A stretch of 64,000 bases of DNA from Isoptericola chiayiensis (GCF_013149805.1 NZ_JABEZT010000005.1:86420-150419); one strand, 5' to 3'; shown: positions 47,001 through 54,710, counted from the stretch's first letter. The notes: generated by a model from the letters alone, not told the origin. A program made the numbers and translations.

Positions 47001-47077
47001 TCGGTCTCAAACTCCGCGACCACCGTCGACTCCGACGACAACGCGATCGGTTCGAACCGCGAGACTGACTCCGTCAC
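44015..47077 (-). CDS. hsdR: Type I restriction endonuclease subunit R
   Basis: The 1,020-aa motor-nuclease has the PD-(D/E)xK nuclease near its start (RYDVTILVNG with Asp163, VELKRRG with Glu177 and Lys179), then the SF2 helicase: WHTTGSGKT (Walker A, 336-341), FDECHRSQ (DECH 435-438) and FGFTGTPIF. It translocates DNA and cuts it when recognition sites are unmethylated. It appears intact. Its ATG overlaps the GIY-YIG gene stop by 4 bp. Confidence 0.95.
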   Translation of the reverse strand: MTESVSRFEPIALSSESTVVAEFETDPAEATRYQSEAELEAELVRLLQEQAYEYLPITSEADLVANLRTQLEALNRITFSDDEWRRFFSTVIASASDSVREKTVRVQENHVEAFKRDDGSTKNIALIDKAHIHNNRLQVINQYEVPAGAPSDGVPAQRANRYDVTILVNGLPLVHVELKRRGVDIREAFNQINRYQRDSFWSGSGLFEYVQLFVISNGTLTKYYSNTVRAAHLDEQAKRKASARRTSNSFEFTSWWADATNRSITDLVGFTKTFFAKHSLLNILTKYCVLTADRMLLVMRPYQIAATEQILTRIETSSNQKRFGTLSAGGYVWHTTGSGKTLTSFKTAQLASRLEGLDKVLFVVDRKDLDYQTMREYDRFEKGAANSNSSTAVLKRQLEDPGARIIITTIQKLSTFIKQNAGHAIYSGHVVIIFDECHRSQFGDMHTAITRAFKRYHLFGFTGTPIFAENAGTGGAPKLRTTAQAFGDKLHTYTIVDAINDKNVLPFRIDYINTVKVRDGLSDKEVAAIDTDAARLDPRRIRNNVEYTLDHFDQKTRRNTTYRLKDRRVAGFNALFATESVQAAKIYYNMFARVQEERGLPDAKRLKVGLIFSYAANESPSEDASGLLGEEEFETDGLDALSRDFLEDAIQDYNDMFGTSFDTSAEKFQNYYKDLSLRMKNREIDLVIVVNMFLTGFDATTMNTLWVDKNLRAHGLIQAYSRTNRILNSVKTYGNIVSFRNLEQETQDALALFGNKDATSTVLLAPYAEYFGEYADKVTELREQFVPGQMPVGEQAAKDFIALFGAILRLRNILVSFDEFAGADILSERDRQDFQSVYLELWNARRGRQAAERESINDDVTFEIELIKQVEINVDYILMLVEQYRAARGDGEDSEIKASIDRAIDSSPTLRNKKDLIEEFVDRISLDEHVADEWRAYVAAKREAELMRIIAEENLKPEPTRAFIDAAFRDGAVRATGTAITKILPPVSRFGRGAGGGHGAKKQTVIDKLTAFFERFFDLA

Positions 47078-47907
47078 TCCACAACCTCCCCGACAGTCTC
47101 CGCGATCTGGTCACGCAGGGAATCGAGCGTCGGCCCGTTGATGTTGCCGACATGCCAGGTGGTCCAGCCGTTCGAGGACTGCAAACCGAGTGCCTGCTGT
47201 GCAGCCTTGCTCGGCGAGGCGTAGGAGACACCCCCGTACACGATCTCTCCCGAGGTCGTCACCGTGCCGTTCGCGGAACGCCCGCCCTGGCTCAGATGCA
47301 CCTCAGCCCCTGCCCTCAGGAGTCCTAGCGCCAGGAGGTCAGCCACCGTGCCGTATTTGGCCGTCGGCCGCTTGCGTCGGCTAGCGCTGAGGGTCTTGCC
47401 CTCAGGCTCATCGGCCTCCTTGTGCGTGTCCACGCCTGCGAGGCGGAGAGCGGCGAGCACGCTCGAGAGCAACTCATCGAGCGACAGCAGCATGTGCGGA
47501 GGCAACGTCGTGTCCTGGTCACGCCTGCCCTCGATGACGGTGACACCCGGGATCGCGGCGACCTCGGCAGCCACCCGCCCTTCCAGGTAGCCGATCTCGG
47601 CGGAGTTGAACCCGTGGGAGGTGTCCCGCTTGATCGCCACAGCCCGGACCCAGGGCAACTTCGGCCTCGACCGATGCTGCAAGAGGCGCTTGCGCAGGTC
47701 GACGGCCTGGCCGACGTACAGGTGGTGGCTCCCGTCATCCGTCAGCAGGACGTAGATGCCGGGCACGCCCCACTCGTCGCCGGAAAGTCGGTCGACGTCG
47801 CGTCGCGCGGCGTACGCGACTCGGAGGGCGTGCGAGACGAAGTCCGCCACGAGCGGGGCTGTCGACGCCGCTGGAACCTGAACGTTGACCGGGATCACTT
47901 GCGCCAT
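47074..47907 (-). CDS. GIY-YIG nuclease with C-terminal RAMA-type domain, in the type I operon
   Basis: The 277-aa protein has a GIY-YIG domain (GIYVLLTD 50-57, LYVGQAVDLRKRLLQH 63-78, Glu109 in AEIGYLEGR), so metal-dependent nuclease chemistry is possible. The C-terminal 90 residues (VADLLALGLLRAGAEVHL, GGVSYASPSKAAQQAL, NGWTTW) match the RAMA pattern, proposed to read modified bases in restriction systems. It overlaps hsdS by 1 bp and hsdR by 4 bp. Such an extra gene is unusual inside a type I operon and may add modified-DNA targeting. Confidence 0.82.
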   Translation of the reverse strand: MAQVIPVNVQVPAASTAPLVADFVSHALRVAYAARRDVDRLSGDEWGVPGIYVLLTDDGSHHLYVGQAVDLRKRLLQHRSRPKLPWVRAVAIKRDTSHGFNSAEIGYLEGRVAAEVAAIPGVTVIEGRRDQDTTLPPHMLLSLDELLSSVLAALRLAGVDTHKEADEPEGKTLSASRRKRPTAKYGTVADLLALGLLRAGAEVHLSQGGRSANGTVTTSGEIVYGGVSYASPSKAAQQALGLQSSNGWTTWHVGNINGPTLDSLRDQIAETVGEVVE

Positions 47908-49094
47908 CAGGCCGCCTCCTCGAACGACAACAAACGATCCCGGTAGTGCGCGTACTGCGCACGACGGGCCTCGATCTCGGCCGGGAGGCCGGAGGACAGG
48001 TCGTTCACAAGTGCCTCGAACCGGTCGAGCACGTCGGCGATCCGCTCCTGTACCTCGGCGTCCGGCAGCGGCACAACCATCCTGCGGAAAGGAGCTTTCG
48101 AAATATTGATGCGCGTCACACCGTTCGCCGTCTTGACGATCTGATCGCGCATAATACGAGCACGGAACAAGTGCTTGGCGAATTCCGGGTTTAGTTCGTC
48201 CGTTGAGTTCGGGCGAAATCCGAAACAGAAACTGTTCAAGTACGTCGGAACAGCCGGCTCAGCCGTCACAGCCGAGGCCATTCCTACCTCCTCGCGCGAC
48301 TCGGACGACGCCGTGAAGAGGACATCCCCGAAGGCGACCTCGGTCTGGCGCTCGCCCGGACCGATCTTTACATACGCGGCGGGAGCGACGTTCGTGGCAA
48401 GGTTGCTGAAGACGTTGCGGTAAGTGATAAACGGAGCGTTGCCATCCGTGAAGTCGCCCTTGGATTTGCCAGTCAGCCCACCATAGAGGGAGCCAATCTC
48501 GCTCACGGTTGCCCACCTGACCCTCTCTCTCTCAGTGAATGAGAGTAGAGAGTCCCGGTAGTGGGCATACTGCGCCCGCCGAGCCTCCAGCTCAGCCTCC
48601 AGCTCAGCCTCCAGCTCTGTGAAGGCATCCAACATTCTCACGATCTCACGCTGCACCTCGACAGACGGCAGCGGTATACGGAATGCAGAATACGTTCCGA
48701 TCCACTGGCGAGAGTGTTCGGCGGGAAGGTATCGAATCGCCTGCATCGCGTACCAGACGTAGCGCAGGTCAACACCTATCTTCGGGGTGAGCATCTTCAT
48801 AGCCGAGGACTTCGCCTTGAACTCGAAATCTACCCACTTAAACGCGGTCGTGAAGTCATCGAAAATCACGACGGGCGAATTCTTCGACGCCGGGTACAAA
48901 CCCTCTGTCTCGGCCGTGTACCCCAGGAGGAATGTCTGCCCCGCAGTTAGAACAGGCGTCGGAAATGAGTCGTCGTAGTCCTTGGTTGCTACCAGGTACT
49001 TCGTCGGCTGCTCGTAGTCAAGCAGTTCGCCAAGGGCCTTGTATTCGACGCCGTCGGGCGCGTGCTGCTTGATGAGGTCGTCGATGCGACTCAT
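47907..49094 (-). CDS. hsdS: Type I restriction specificity subunit S
   Basis: The 395-aa protein has two target-recognition domains, each followed by a conserved helix with the near-identical sequence EARRAQYAHYRDSLLSF (middle) and EARRAQYAHYRDRLLSF (C-terminus), the normal pseudo-two-fold layout. The central helix is preceded by ELEAELEAELEA, encoded by three 12-bp repeats. ATG 49094 fits the family start MSRIDDLIKQHAPDGVEY. Local base composition in the recognition domains is lower in GC than the neighbours, as usual for exchanged domains. Confidence 0.93.
   Translation of the reverse strand: MSRIDDLIKQHAPDGVEYKALGELLDYEQPTKYLVATKDYDDSFPTPVLTAGQTFLLGYTAETEGLYPASKNSPVVIFDDFTTAFKWVDFEFKAKSSAMKMLTPKIGVDLRYVWYAMQAIRYLPAEHSRQWIGTYSAFRIPLPSVEVQREIVRMLDAFTELEAELEAELEARRAQYAHYRDSLLSFTERERVRWATVSEIGSLYGGLTGKSKGDFTDGNAPFITYRNVFSNLATNVAPAAYVKIGPGERQTEVAFGDVLFTASSESREEVGMASAVTAEPAVPTYLNSFCFGFRPNSTDELNPEFAKHLFRARIMRDQIVKTANGVTRINISKAPFRRMVVPLPDAEVQERIADVLDRFEALVNDLSSGLPAEIEARRAQYAHYRDRLLSFEEAA
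48583..48618. repeat. Three-copy 12-bp tandem repeat in the hsdS linker
   Basis: GCCTCCAGCTCA occurs at 48583-48594 and 48595-48606, then GCCTCCAGCTCT at 48607-48618. On the coding strand each unit encodes ELEA. The repeat keeps frame at any copy number and lies in the helix that sets the distance between the two recognition domains. Confidence 0.95.
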
Positions 49095-49245
49095 GGTCGG
49101 TCCTCCGCACTGCAGGAAGTTCCGGCCACAGCCTGTGGCCGAGTTCTCGCCGCCACCATGTGTATCGACACGACGTCCTGGTGAGCTGCCGGCCGACCAC
49201 GGCCGTCGCACGATCGAACTGCTCGACGAAGCCGACGGCTCGCCA

Positions 49246-49276
49246 GAGAGTGGTGCGACGCCGTCGCACCACTCTC
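49246..49276. terminator. 14-bp perfect hairpin between the DUF1016 gene and hsdS
   Basis: Arms 49246-49259 and 49263-49276 pair perfectly around a 3-nt loop, about 35 bp past the DUF1016-type gene stop. It may end or attenuate the hsdM-DUF1016 transcript. The rest of the 217-bp gap shows no convincing gene. Confidence 0.6.
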
Positions 49277-49311
49277 GCCGTCCGTGCCCGCAGCCCAGGT
49301 GCTTGAGTCGG

Positions 49312-50403
49312 TCATCCCTGACCCTCCTCGCAGTCGATGGCCCGCTCGATGAGGTGGCGTTCGCGTTCGAGTTCGGCGCGGAGCTCGTCCTCCGTCGGGA
49401 GGTAGGTCGTGTACTTGGCGGCGTAGAGGCCGACGTTGTCGGCGAGGATCGAGTACTTGGCCACGGCCTCGTCCTTGTCGGAGGCGAGGACGACGCCGAT
49501 GGACGGGTTGTCCTCGGGCGGCTTGACGATGTCGTCGAAGATGCGCCGATAGAAGTCCATCTGCCCGACGTCCTGGTGGGACAGGCGACCGATCTTCAGG
49601 TCCACGAGCACGAAGCACTTGAGGATGTAGTTGTAGAAGACCAGGTCAACCCAGTAGTGCTGGCCTTCGGCGGTGACCCGCTTCTGGCGTGCGACGAAGG
49701 AGAACCCACGCCCAAGCTCGAGGAGGAACTCCTGGAGCTTGTCGATGAGCCCCTGTTCGATATCGCGCTCGTGCACGCTGCGGTTTTCGGGGATGCCCAG
49801 GAACTCGAAGACGTACGGGTCTTTGAGCAGGTCGTCCGCCGTCGTCGCCGGGTTCCGTTCGACGGCGGCAGCCTCGACCTCACCGCGGTGGTCCTTGCGC
49901 GTCGAGAGCAGGCGTTCGTAGTACTGGGTCGAGATCTGCCGGTCAAGCTGGCGTGCGCTCCATCCCGACTGCGCGGCCTCACGCTCGTAGAACTCGCGCT
50001 GGCGCTGGTCGGCGACCCTCATCAGCGCGCGATAGTGCGTCCAGCTCAATTCGCTACGCAGTGCGTAGCGGTTCGGGAACGCCAGGTGGAACTGGCGCAT
50101 GTTGCGCAGGTTCGACTCACGGAACCCCGGGCCGAACTCGTCGGTCAGCTCCTGGGCCAGGTACCGAAGGAACTGCTTGCCGTACGTGGCACGCTCGCCC
50201 TGGGTCTCGACGATCCGGCGGCCCACGTCCCAGTAGGCGAGGAGCATCTCGTCGTTGACGACCTTCTTGACGCGACCACGTGCCGCGTCCAAGATCGCGC
50301 GGATGTCACCGAAAGCCGAGGCCGCCGCTGCGTCGGGCGCCTCGACACGCTTGCCGCCACCGCCGTCGTCGGGCAGATCCGAAACGGACACTTCGATGCT
50401 CAC
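49312..50403 (-). CDS. DUF1016/YhcG-type PD-(D/E)xK nuclease protein in the type I operon
   Basis: The 363-aa protein has the DUF1016 N-terminal region (LLAYWDVGRRIVETQG, YGKQFLRYLAQEL) and a C-terminal nuclease domain with YWVDLVFYN and VLVDLKIG, which hold the Asp and DLK of the PD-(D/E)xK site. It overlaps hsdM by 4 bp. Proteins of this type commonly lie within or next to type I systems; a role in cleavage or in preventing self-damage is not settled. Confidence 0.88.
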   Translation of the reverse strand: MSIEVSVSDLPDDGGGGKRVEAPDAAAASAFGDIRAILDAARGRVKKVVNDEMLLAYWDVGRRIVETQGERATYGKQFLRYLAQELTDEFGPGFRESNLRNMRQFHLAFPNRYALRSELSWTHYRALMRVADQRQREFYEREAAQSGWSARQLDRQISTQYYERLLSTRKDHRGEVEAAAVERNPATTADDLLKDPYVFEFLGIPENRSVHERDIEQGLIDKLQEFLLELGRGFSFVARQKRVTAEGQHYWVDLVFYNYILKCFVLVDLKIGRLSHQDVGQMDFYRRIFDDIVKPPEDNPSIGVVLASDKDEAVAKYSILADNVGLYAAKYTTYLPTEDELRAELERERHLIERAIDCEEGQG

Positions 50404-51974
50404 GACGCCGTTCCCTCCAGGTCCGCAACGATGGCGTCGATCTGCTCACGCAGCGCGGCCTGCCGCTTGACGATCCCCTCGATGCGGGAGTTGAGCTCGG
50501 TGATGTCGACGACCTCGCGGGTGTCCTCGGCCTCGACCCAGGACGACACGGAGATGTTGTAGTCGTTCTCGGCGATGGCCTCGTTGTCGACGAGCGTGGC
50601 GAAATGATCGACGTCCTCGCGTGCGGTGAACGCCTCGAGGATCCTGGCCTGGTTCGCGTCGATCAGTTTGTTCTTGTTGCCACCGCGCACGAACTCGGCC
50701 GACGCGTCGATGAACAGCACCGCGTTGTCGTTCTTGGACTTCTTGAGCACGATGATGCACGTCGCGATCGTGGTGCCGAAGAACAGGTCGGGCGGGAGCT
50801 GGATCACGGCGTCGACGTAGTTGTTGTCGATGAGGTACTTGCGGATCTTCCGCTCAGCCCCGCCGCGGTACAGCACCCCGGGGAACTCGACGATCGCCGC
50901 GGTCCCGTTGACGGCCAGCCACGACAGCATGTGCATCGTGAACGCCAGGTCAGCCTTGGACTTCGGGGCGAGCACACCGGCCGGGGCGTACCGCGGGTCG
51001 TTGATCAGCAGCGGGTTCGCGTCACCCTCCCACTTGATGGAGTAGGGCGGGTTGGACACGATCGCCTCGAACGGCTCGTCGTCCCAGTGCGCCGGGTCGA
51101 TCAGCGTGTCGCCATGAGCGATGTCGAACTGCTCGTAGTTCACGTCGTGCAGGAACATGTTGATCCGGCACAGGTTGTAGGTGGTCAGGTTGATCTCCTG
51201 GCCGAAGTACCCCTGCCGGACGCCGTCCTTGCCGAGCACCTTGCGGTACTTCAGCAGCAGCGACCCCGATCCGCACGCCGGGTCGTAGACCTTGTTCACG
51301 CTCGTCTTGCCCACCACGGTGATGCGAGCCAGGAGCTCGGAGACCTCCTGCGGGGTGTAGTACTCCCCGCCCGACTTGCCCGCTGCCGAGGCGTACATCT
51401 GCATCAGGTACTCGTACGCGTCGCCGAACGCGTCGATCTTGTTCTCGGAGAACGTCCCGTTGCCGAGGTTCAGCTCACCGATCGCGTCGAGCAGCCTGAC
51501 GAGCTTCTCGTTGCGCCTGGCCACCGTGGAGCCCAGCTTGTTCGAGTTGACGTCGATGTCGTCGAACAGCCCCTTGAGGTCGTCCTCGGCGTCGGTGCCC
51601 ACGGCAGAGGCCTCGATATTGCGAAAGACCCGTTCCAGGGTCTCGTTCAGGTTCGCGTCGCGCGGCGCGCGGGCGCGGACGTTGGCGAACAGCTCGCTCG
51701 GGCGGATGAAGAACCCCTTCTCCGCCACGATGTCGCGCACCAGGTCCGGATCGGAGACCTCGGCGTTGGGGACCTTGACGTAGTCGAAGCCCTCGTTGCC
51801 GGCCTCGTGCTCGCCAGCGTTCAGGTAGGCGGTGAGGTTCTCCGAGATGTACCGGTAGAACAGGAACCCGAGCACGTACTGCTTGAAGTCCCACCCGTCC
51901 ACCGACCCGCGCAGATCGTTCGCGATCCTCCAGATGGTCTTGTGCAGCTCGGCCCTCTGGGTCTCACGATTCAT
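50400..51974 (-). CDS. hsdM: Type I restriction methyltransferase subunit M
   Basis: The 524-aa N6-adenine methyltransferase has an N-terminal helical domain with GFLFYRYISENL, then motif I DPACGSGS (231-238) and motif IV NPPY (308-311). The first gene of the operon, it is followed with overlap by the DUF1016 gene. ATG 51974 gives the usual MNRETQRAELHKTIW start. With HsdS it methylates the host sites. Confidence 0.95.
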   Translation of the reverse strand: MNRETQRAELHKTIWRIANDLRGSVDGWDFKQYVLGFLFYRYISENLTAYLNAGEHEAGNEGFDYVKVPNAEVSDPDLVRDIVAEKGFFIRPSELFANVRARAPRDANLNETLERVFRNIEASAVGTDAEDDLKGLFDDIDVNSNKLGSTVARRNEKLVRLLDAIGELNLGNGTFSENKIDAFGDAYEYLMQMYASAAGKSGGEYYTPQEVSELLARITVVGKTSVNKVYDPACGSGSLLLKYRKVLGKDGVRQGYFGQEINLTTYNLCRINMFLHDVNYEQFDIAHGDTLIDPAHWDDEPFEAIVSNPPYSIKWEGDANPLLINDPRYAPAGVLAPKSKADLAFTMHMLSWLAVNGTAAIVEFPGVLYRGGAERKIRKYLIDNNYVDAVIQLPPDLFFGTTIATCIIVLKKSKNDNAVLFIDASAEFVRGGNKNKLIDANQARILEAFTAREDVDHFATLVDNEAIAENDYNISVSSWVEAEDTREVVDITELNSRIEGIVKRQAALREQIDAIVADLEGTAS

Positions 51975-52122
51975 GTGCCCGACCCTATCGGCGCACACCG
52001 ACACATCGGCGCACGCATGGCCGCATGACGTCGCCCGAGTCTCCTGATCCCCAGGCGAGCGTCGTCCCTCGAATCAAGGACGCACCTCTTGCACCCGTGT
52101 CGATCGATGCCCGCAGCCGGGC

Positions 52123-52902
52123 TCACCCCTCGCCCCACGGATTCCCGTAGGGATCCGGCGCGGGCTCGGGCTCCACGTAGTCGGGCGAGCGGAGCTCAGG
52201 CAGGTAGTGCATGAGGTAGGTGCGGACGCGCTCTTGGTTGACGATCCTGTCGCCGTAGTTGCTGGCGACGTGCCACAGCATCTTGGCGAGGTCGCGCGCG
52301 GCAGCCTCGTGTCCAGCAGCGATCTCGGCGAGATCGGCGTTTTCCCGCGCGATGGCGGCGCTGCCTGCCTCAACGTGGCGGATGCGTTCGTCGGCGTCCT
52401 TGATGACTGCCTGGAGGTGGGAGGTCAGCGCACGGTTGCGACGTCGCTCGCGGCGGTCGCGCGCGAGCGCTCGCACGCGACGCGTGTGCGCGGACGACCG
52501 GCCACGGCGAACCAGCCGCGCGCACTCCTCGGAGCAGTACTTCGCCCGGCGACGAGCGCGCTCGCCGGTGACCGGGCGATCGCAACCCTTGCGGGCGCAC
52601 GAGCGCTCAGCGGGCGGTCGTGACCGCGCGGCCCGCGCACAGTCGGGCGAGCAGTACCTTGCCCGATGTCTTGCCCGATCGCCCGGGATCGTCCTGCCGC
52701 AACCGCCGTTCGCGCAGGTCAGCGCGTTGGGCAAGACCCACTCGCGCTGCCCTCGGCGGCGGGCCGCGTAGTTCCGCGACTTTACCGCGTCCTTGCACGC
52801 CGTCGAGCAGTAGATCGCACGCGGCCCTCGCTCGTTCGGTATCGGTTTCCCGCAGTAGGCGTTCTGGCACGTTCGGCCCGAGGGTGTCGGTGCTGTCGTC
52901 AT
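52123..52902 (-). CDS. Triple zinc-finger protein of unknown function in the island
   Basis: The 259-aa protein has three consecutive modules of about 32-45 residues with the same CxxxxCG(R/K)-x13-16-YCSxxC pattern: CQNAYCGKPIP to IYCSTACK, CANGGCGRTIP to RYCSPDCAR, and CARKGCDRPVT to KYCSEECAR. An Arg-rich stretch and a helical C-terminal half, likely coiled coil, follow (about 150-230). It would bind nucleic acid. Such proteins recur on actinobacterial mobile elements, but I know no assigned role. It is upstream of xis/int and divergent from them. Confidence 0.75.
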   Translation of the reverse strand: MTTAPTPSGRTCQNAYCGKPIPNERGPRAIYCSTACKDAVKSRNYAARRRGQREWVLPNALTCANGGCGRTIPGDRARHRARYCSPDCARAARSRPPAERSCARKGCDRPVTGERARRRAKYCSEECARLVRRGRSSAHTRRVRALARDRRERRRNRALTSHLQAVIKDADERIRHVEAGSAAIARENADLAEIAAGHEAAARDLAKMLWHVASNYGDRIVNQERVRTYLMHYLPELRSPDYVEPEPAPDPYGNPWGEG

Positions 52903-53077
52903 GCCCTTGCATCGCCGTGCTGCCCGCAGTACGGCGTTCGATATCGGGTGCGGGGTACCTGCGACGTCGTCGCGCTCGCCCTTGCGCAGGATCTACTTGC
53001 TCGGGCTGTTACTCCGTCGGCCCTCTTGAGGCATTCCCTGACCGAGGGGACGCACAACGACAGCAAGGAGGCCCTCG

Positions 53078-53308
53078 ATGAGCACGACGACGAGCATGGG
53101 AGATGTCCACAGCACGACCGCCAGGCCGCGCCTGTGGACGCCGGAGGAGCTGGCCGAGTACCTCGGCGTCACACTGCACTGCGTGTACGCGTGGTCGAGC
53201 AAGGGCGGTGGTCCACGGGTGCTGCGGGTCGGCGCGCGCCTGCGTTACCGACCCGCCGACGTGGACGAGTGGCTCGACCGGGCCACCAGCAACGAGGAGG
53301 AGGGCTGA
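53078..53308 (+). CDS. xis: Excisionase-like helix-turn-helix protein
   Basis: The 76-aa protein has the MerR-type/excisionase fold LWTPEELAEYLGVTLHCVYAWSSKGGGP, then RVGARLRYRPADVDEWLD. AAGGAGG precedes the ATG. It ends 3 bp before the integrase gene, the normal xis-int order, and would favour excision of the island. Confidence 0.85.
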   Translation: MSTTTSMGDVHSTTARPRLWTPEELAEYLGVTLHCVYAWSSKGGGPRVLRVGARLRYRPADVDEWLDRATSNEEEG

Positions 53309-53311
53309 GCC

Positions 53312-54529
53312 ATGCCACGCGTTCCGCTGGAACCCGGTCGGTGGGGCAAGGTCTGGAGGCGCGAGATCAAGCCGGGGCGTTGGGTCGCGCAGGCCCGCTA
53401 CCGCGACTTCGCGGGCGTCATCCACCTGATGGAGGCTCGCGGCCCATCGGGTGCTGCGGCCGAACGTCGACTGGAGGACAAGCTCCACAACCTCACGGCC
53501 GAGGCCGGCGGCGACGCACTCACGCCCATCGCGCCGACGACGAAGATGACGGTCGTCTTCGACCTGTGGATCGCCGAGAAGCGCGCCGAGGGTCAGGTCA
53601 CCGAGCAGTCGATGACCACCTACCTGGGTGTTCTCGAACGCAACCTGAGGCCCGCGTTCGGCGAGCTCCGTGTCCGCGAGGTGACGCCCGTCGCGGTCAA
53701 CCGCGTGCTCATGGCACTGAGCACCGCCCAGAAGTTCGACACCGCCCGCCAGGCCCGCAACGTCATGTCCCAGGTCATGATGATGTGCGTCCGCTACGGA
53801 GCTGCCCCGTTCAACCCGGTCCGTGACGCCGTCACCGTCCGCAAGCCCAAGCGCGACGAGGTCCGCACGATCGGGCTCGAGGACATCGCCCTGCTCCGCA
53901 AGGCTGTCCGCACGTGGGAGAACCGTCCTGCCCTGCCCCGTGGAAAGCGCAACATCACGCTGCTCCCGCAGATCGTCGACACGATGCTCGGGACCGGACT
54001 GCGCATCGGCGAGTGCCTCGCGCTACGCGAGGCGGACCTCGACCTCGACGGCCCCGTCCCCACGCTCACCGTGAACGGCACCGTCGTGCGATCGGGCGGG
54101 CAGCTCATCCGCCAGCCCAAGCCGAAGTCCGACTCGTCACGCCGCACGATCTCGCTGCCCGACTTCGTCGTGACCGCGATCGACGAAGTGCTCAGCCTCG
54201 GGCTCGACGGTGGGCCCGACGGGCTGGTGTTCCCCTCGACCACGGGCACGCCCCGGTCGCCGGGACGAGTACGCGAACAGTTCCGCCAAGCCCAGAAGGA
54301 CCTCGGCACGACGATCACGCCGCACGACTTCCGCAGGACCGTCGCTACCCAGGTCGCCAACGTCACGAGCCTCGGCAACGCGACGGCACTCCTCGGTCAC
54401 GCTGACGAGGCCACCACATCCCGGCACTACGTCCAGCGCACCCACGCCGCTCCGGATCTGCGCGAGGTCATCGACCAGCTCGTCGCGCCGCCGACGGTCG
54501 ACGACGACGTCGGCCCCACGATCGCGTAG
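53312..54529 (+). CDS. int: Tyrosine site-specific integrase
   Basis: The 405-aa recombinase has an arm-binding N-terminal domain, a core-binding domain (about 75-175), and the catalytic residues Arg231 (TGLRIGE), Lys272, HxxR 338-341 (PHDFRRT), His363 (LLGHAD) and Tyr373 (SRHYV), all present. It reads toward the tRNA-Ser and lies 36 bp from the right att repeat. It should catalyse integration at that tRNA. Confidence 0.95.
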   Translation: MPRVPLEPGRWGKVWRREIKPGRWVAQARYRDFAGVIHLMEARGPSGAAAERRLEDKLHNLTAEAGGDALTPIAPTTKMTVVFDLWIAEKRAEGQVTEQSMTTYLGVLERNLRPAFGELRVREVTPVAVNRVLMALSTAQKFDTARQARNVMSQVMMMCVRYGAAPFNPVRDAVTVRKPKRDEVRTIGLEDIALLRKAVRTWENRPALPRGKRNITLLPQIVDTMLGTGLRIGECLALREADLDLDGPVPTLTVNGTVVRSGGQLIRQPKPKSDSSRRTISLPDFVVTAIDEVLSLGLDGGPDGLVFPSTTGTPRSPGRVREQFRQAQKDLGTTITPHDFRRTVATQVANVTSLGNATALLGHADEATTSRHYVQRTHAAPDLREVIDQLVAPPTVDDDVGPTIA

Positions 54530-54565
54530 GCCCCCGCTGCGCAAACCGCAGTGAATGTGTAGGGC

Positions 54566-54636
54566 GGGGAACGACGAAGGGCCCCACAGCCGCCGAAACT
54601 TGCGGGTGGGGCCCTTCGGGTGGCGGTAGCGGTGGG
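54566..54636. repeat. Right island junction (attR) at the tRNA-Ser 3' end
   Basis: Positions 54608-54636 repeat 38579-38607 exactly, and 54566-54585 repeat 38537-38556. The core includes 16 nt of the tRNA gene, so integration restores a complete tRNA. Confidence 0.9.
54576..54617. terminator. Hairpin after tRNA-Ser, brought in by the island
   Basis: GAAGGGCCCCAC (54576-54587) pairs perfectly with GTGGGGCCCTTC (54606-54617). It starts 3 nt past the tRNA end and also follows the integrase stop, so it can serve both directions. The left junction holds a hairpin with the same 10-bp stem and another loop. Confidence 0.75.
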
Positions 54637-54710
54637 ATTTGAACCCACGGTGGCTTTGACACCACACAGCATTTCGAGTGCTGCACCTTCGGCCGCTCGG
54701 ACACGCTACC
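54621..54710 (-). tRNA. tRNA-Ser (anticodon CGA)
   Basis: The 90-nt sequence folds as a long-variable-arm tRNA: acceptor GGTAGCG pairs with CGCTACC, T arm GTGGGTTCAAATCCCAC, anticodon loop CTCGAAA with CGA (54674-54676), and encoded GCCA at the 3' end. It reads UCG codons. The last 16 nt are inside the att core. Confidence 0.95.

Larger units (their letters stand above)
38608..54607. mobile_element. tRNA-Ser-integrated genomic island with defence cargo
   Basis: The island lies between the 29-bp direct repeats, with the tyrosine integrase next to the intact tRNA. No conjugation or replication genes are visible, so it is probably mobilisable or excision-only. Cargo from left: 218-aa protein, XRE-ImmA/IrrE protein, TIR-like protein, zinc-ribbon protein, ISL3 insertion, broken AlbA_2 gene, and the type I restriction operon. 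A zinc-finger protein and excisionase precede the integrase. The 38608-38790 stretch shows no gene. Confidence 0.88.

Noticed and set aside
38608-54607. Island as a prophage or full conjugative element
   Set aside because: No structural, lysis, replication, relaxase or type IV secretion genes are visible between the repeats.
54566-54636. The 54.6-kb repeat as an IS end
   Set aside because: The partner copy is in direct orientation 16 kb away, overlaps a tRNA 3' end and adjoins an integrase; this is an att site.
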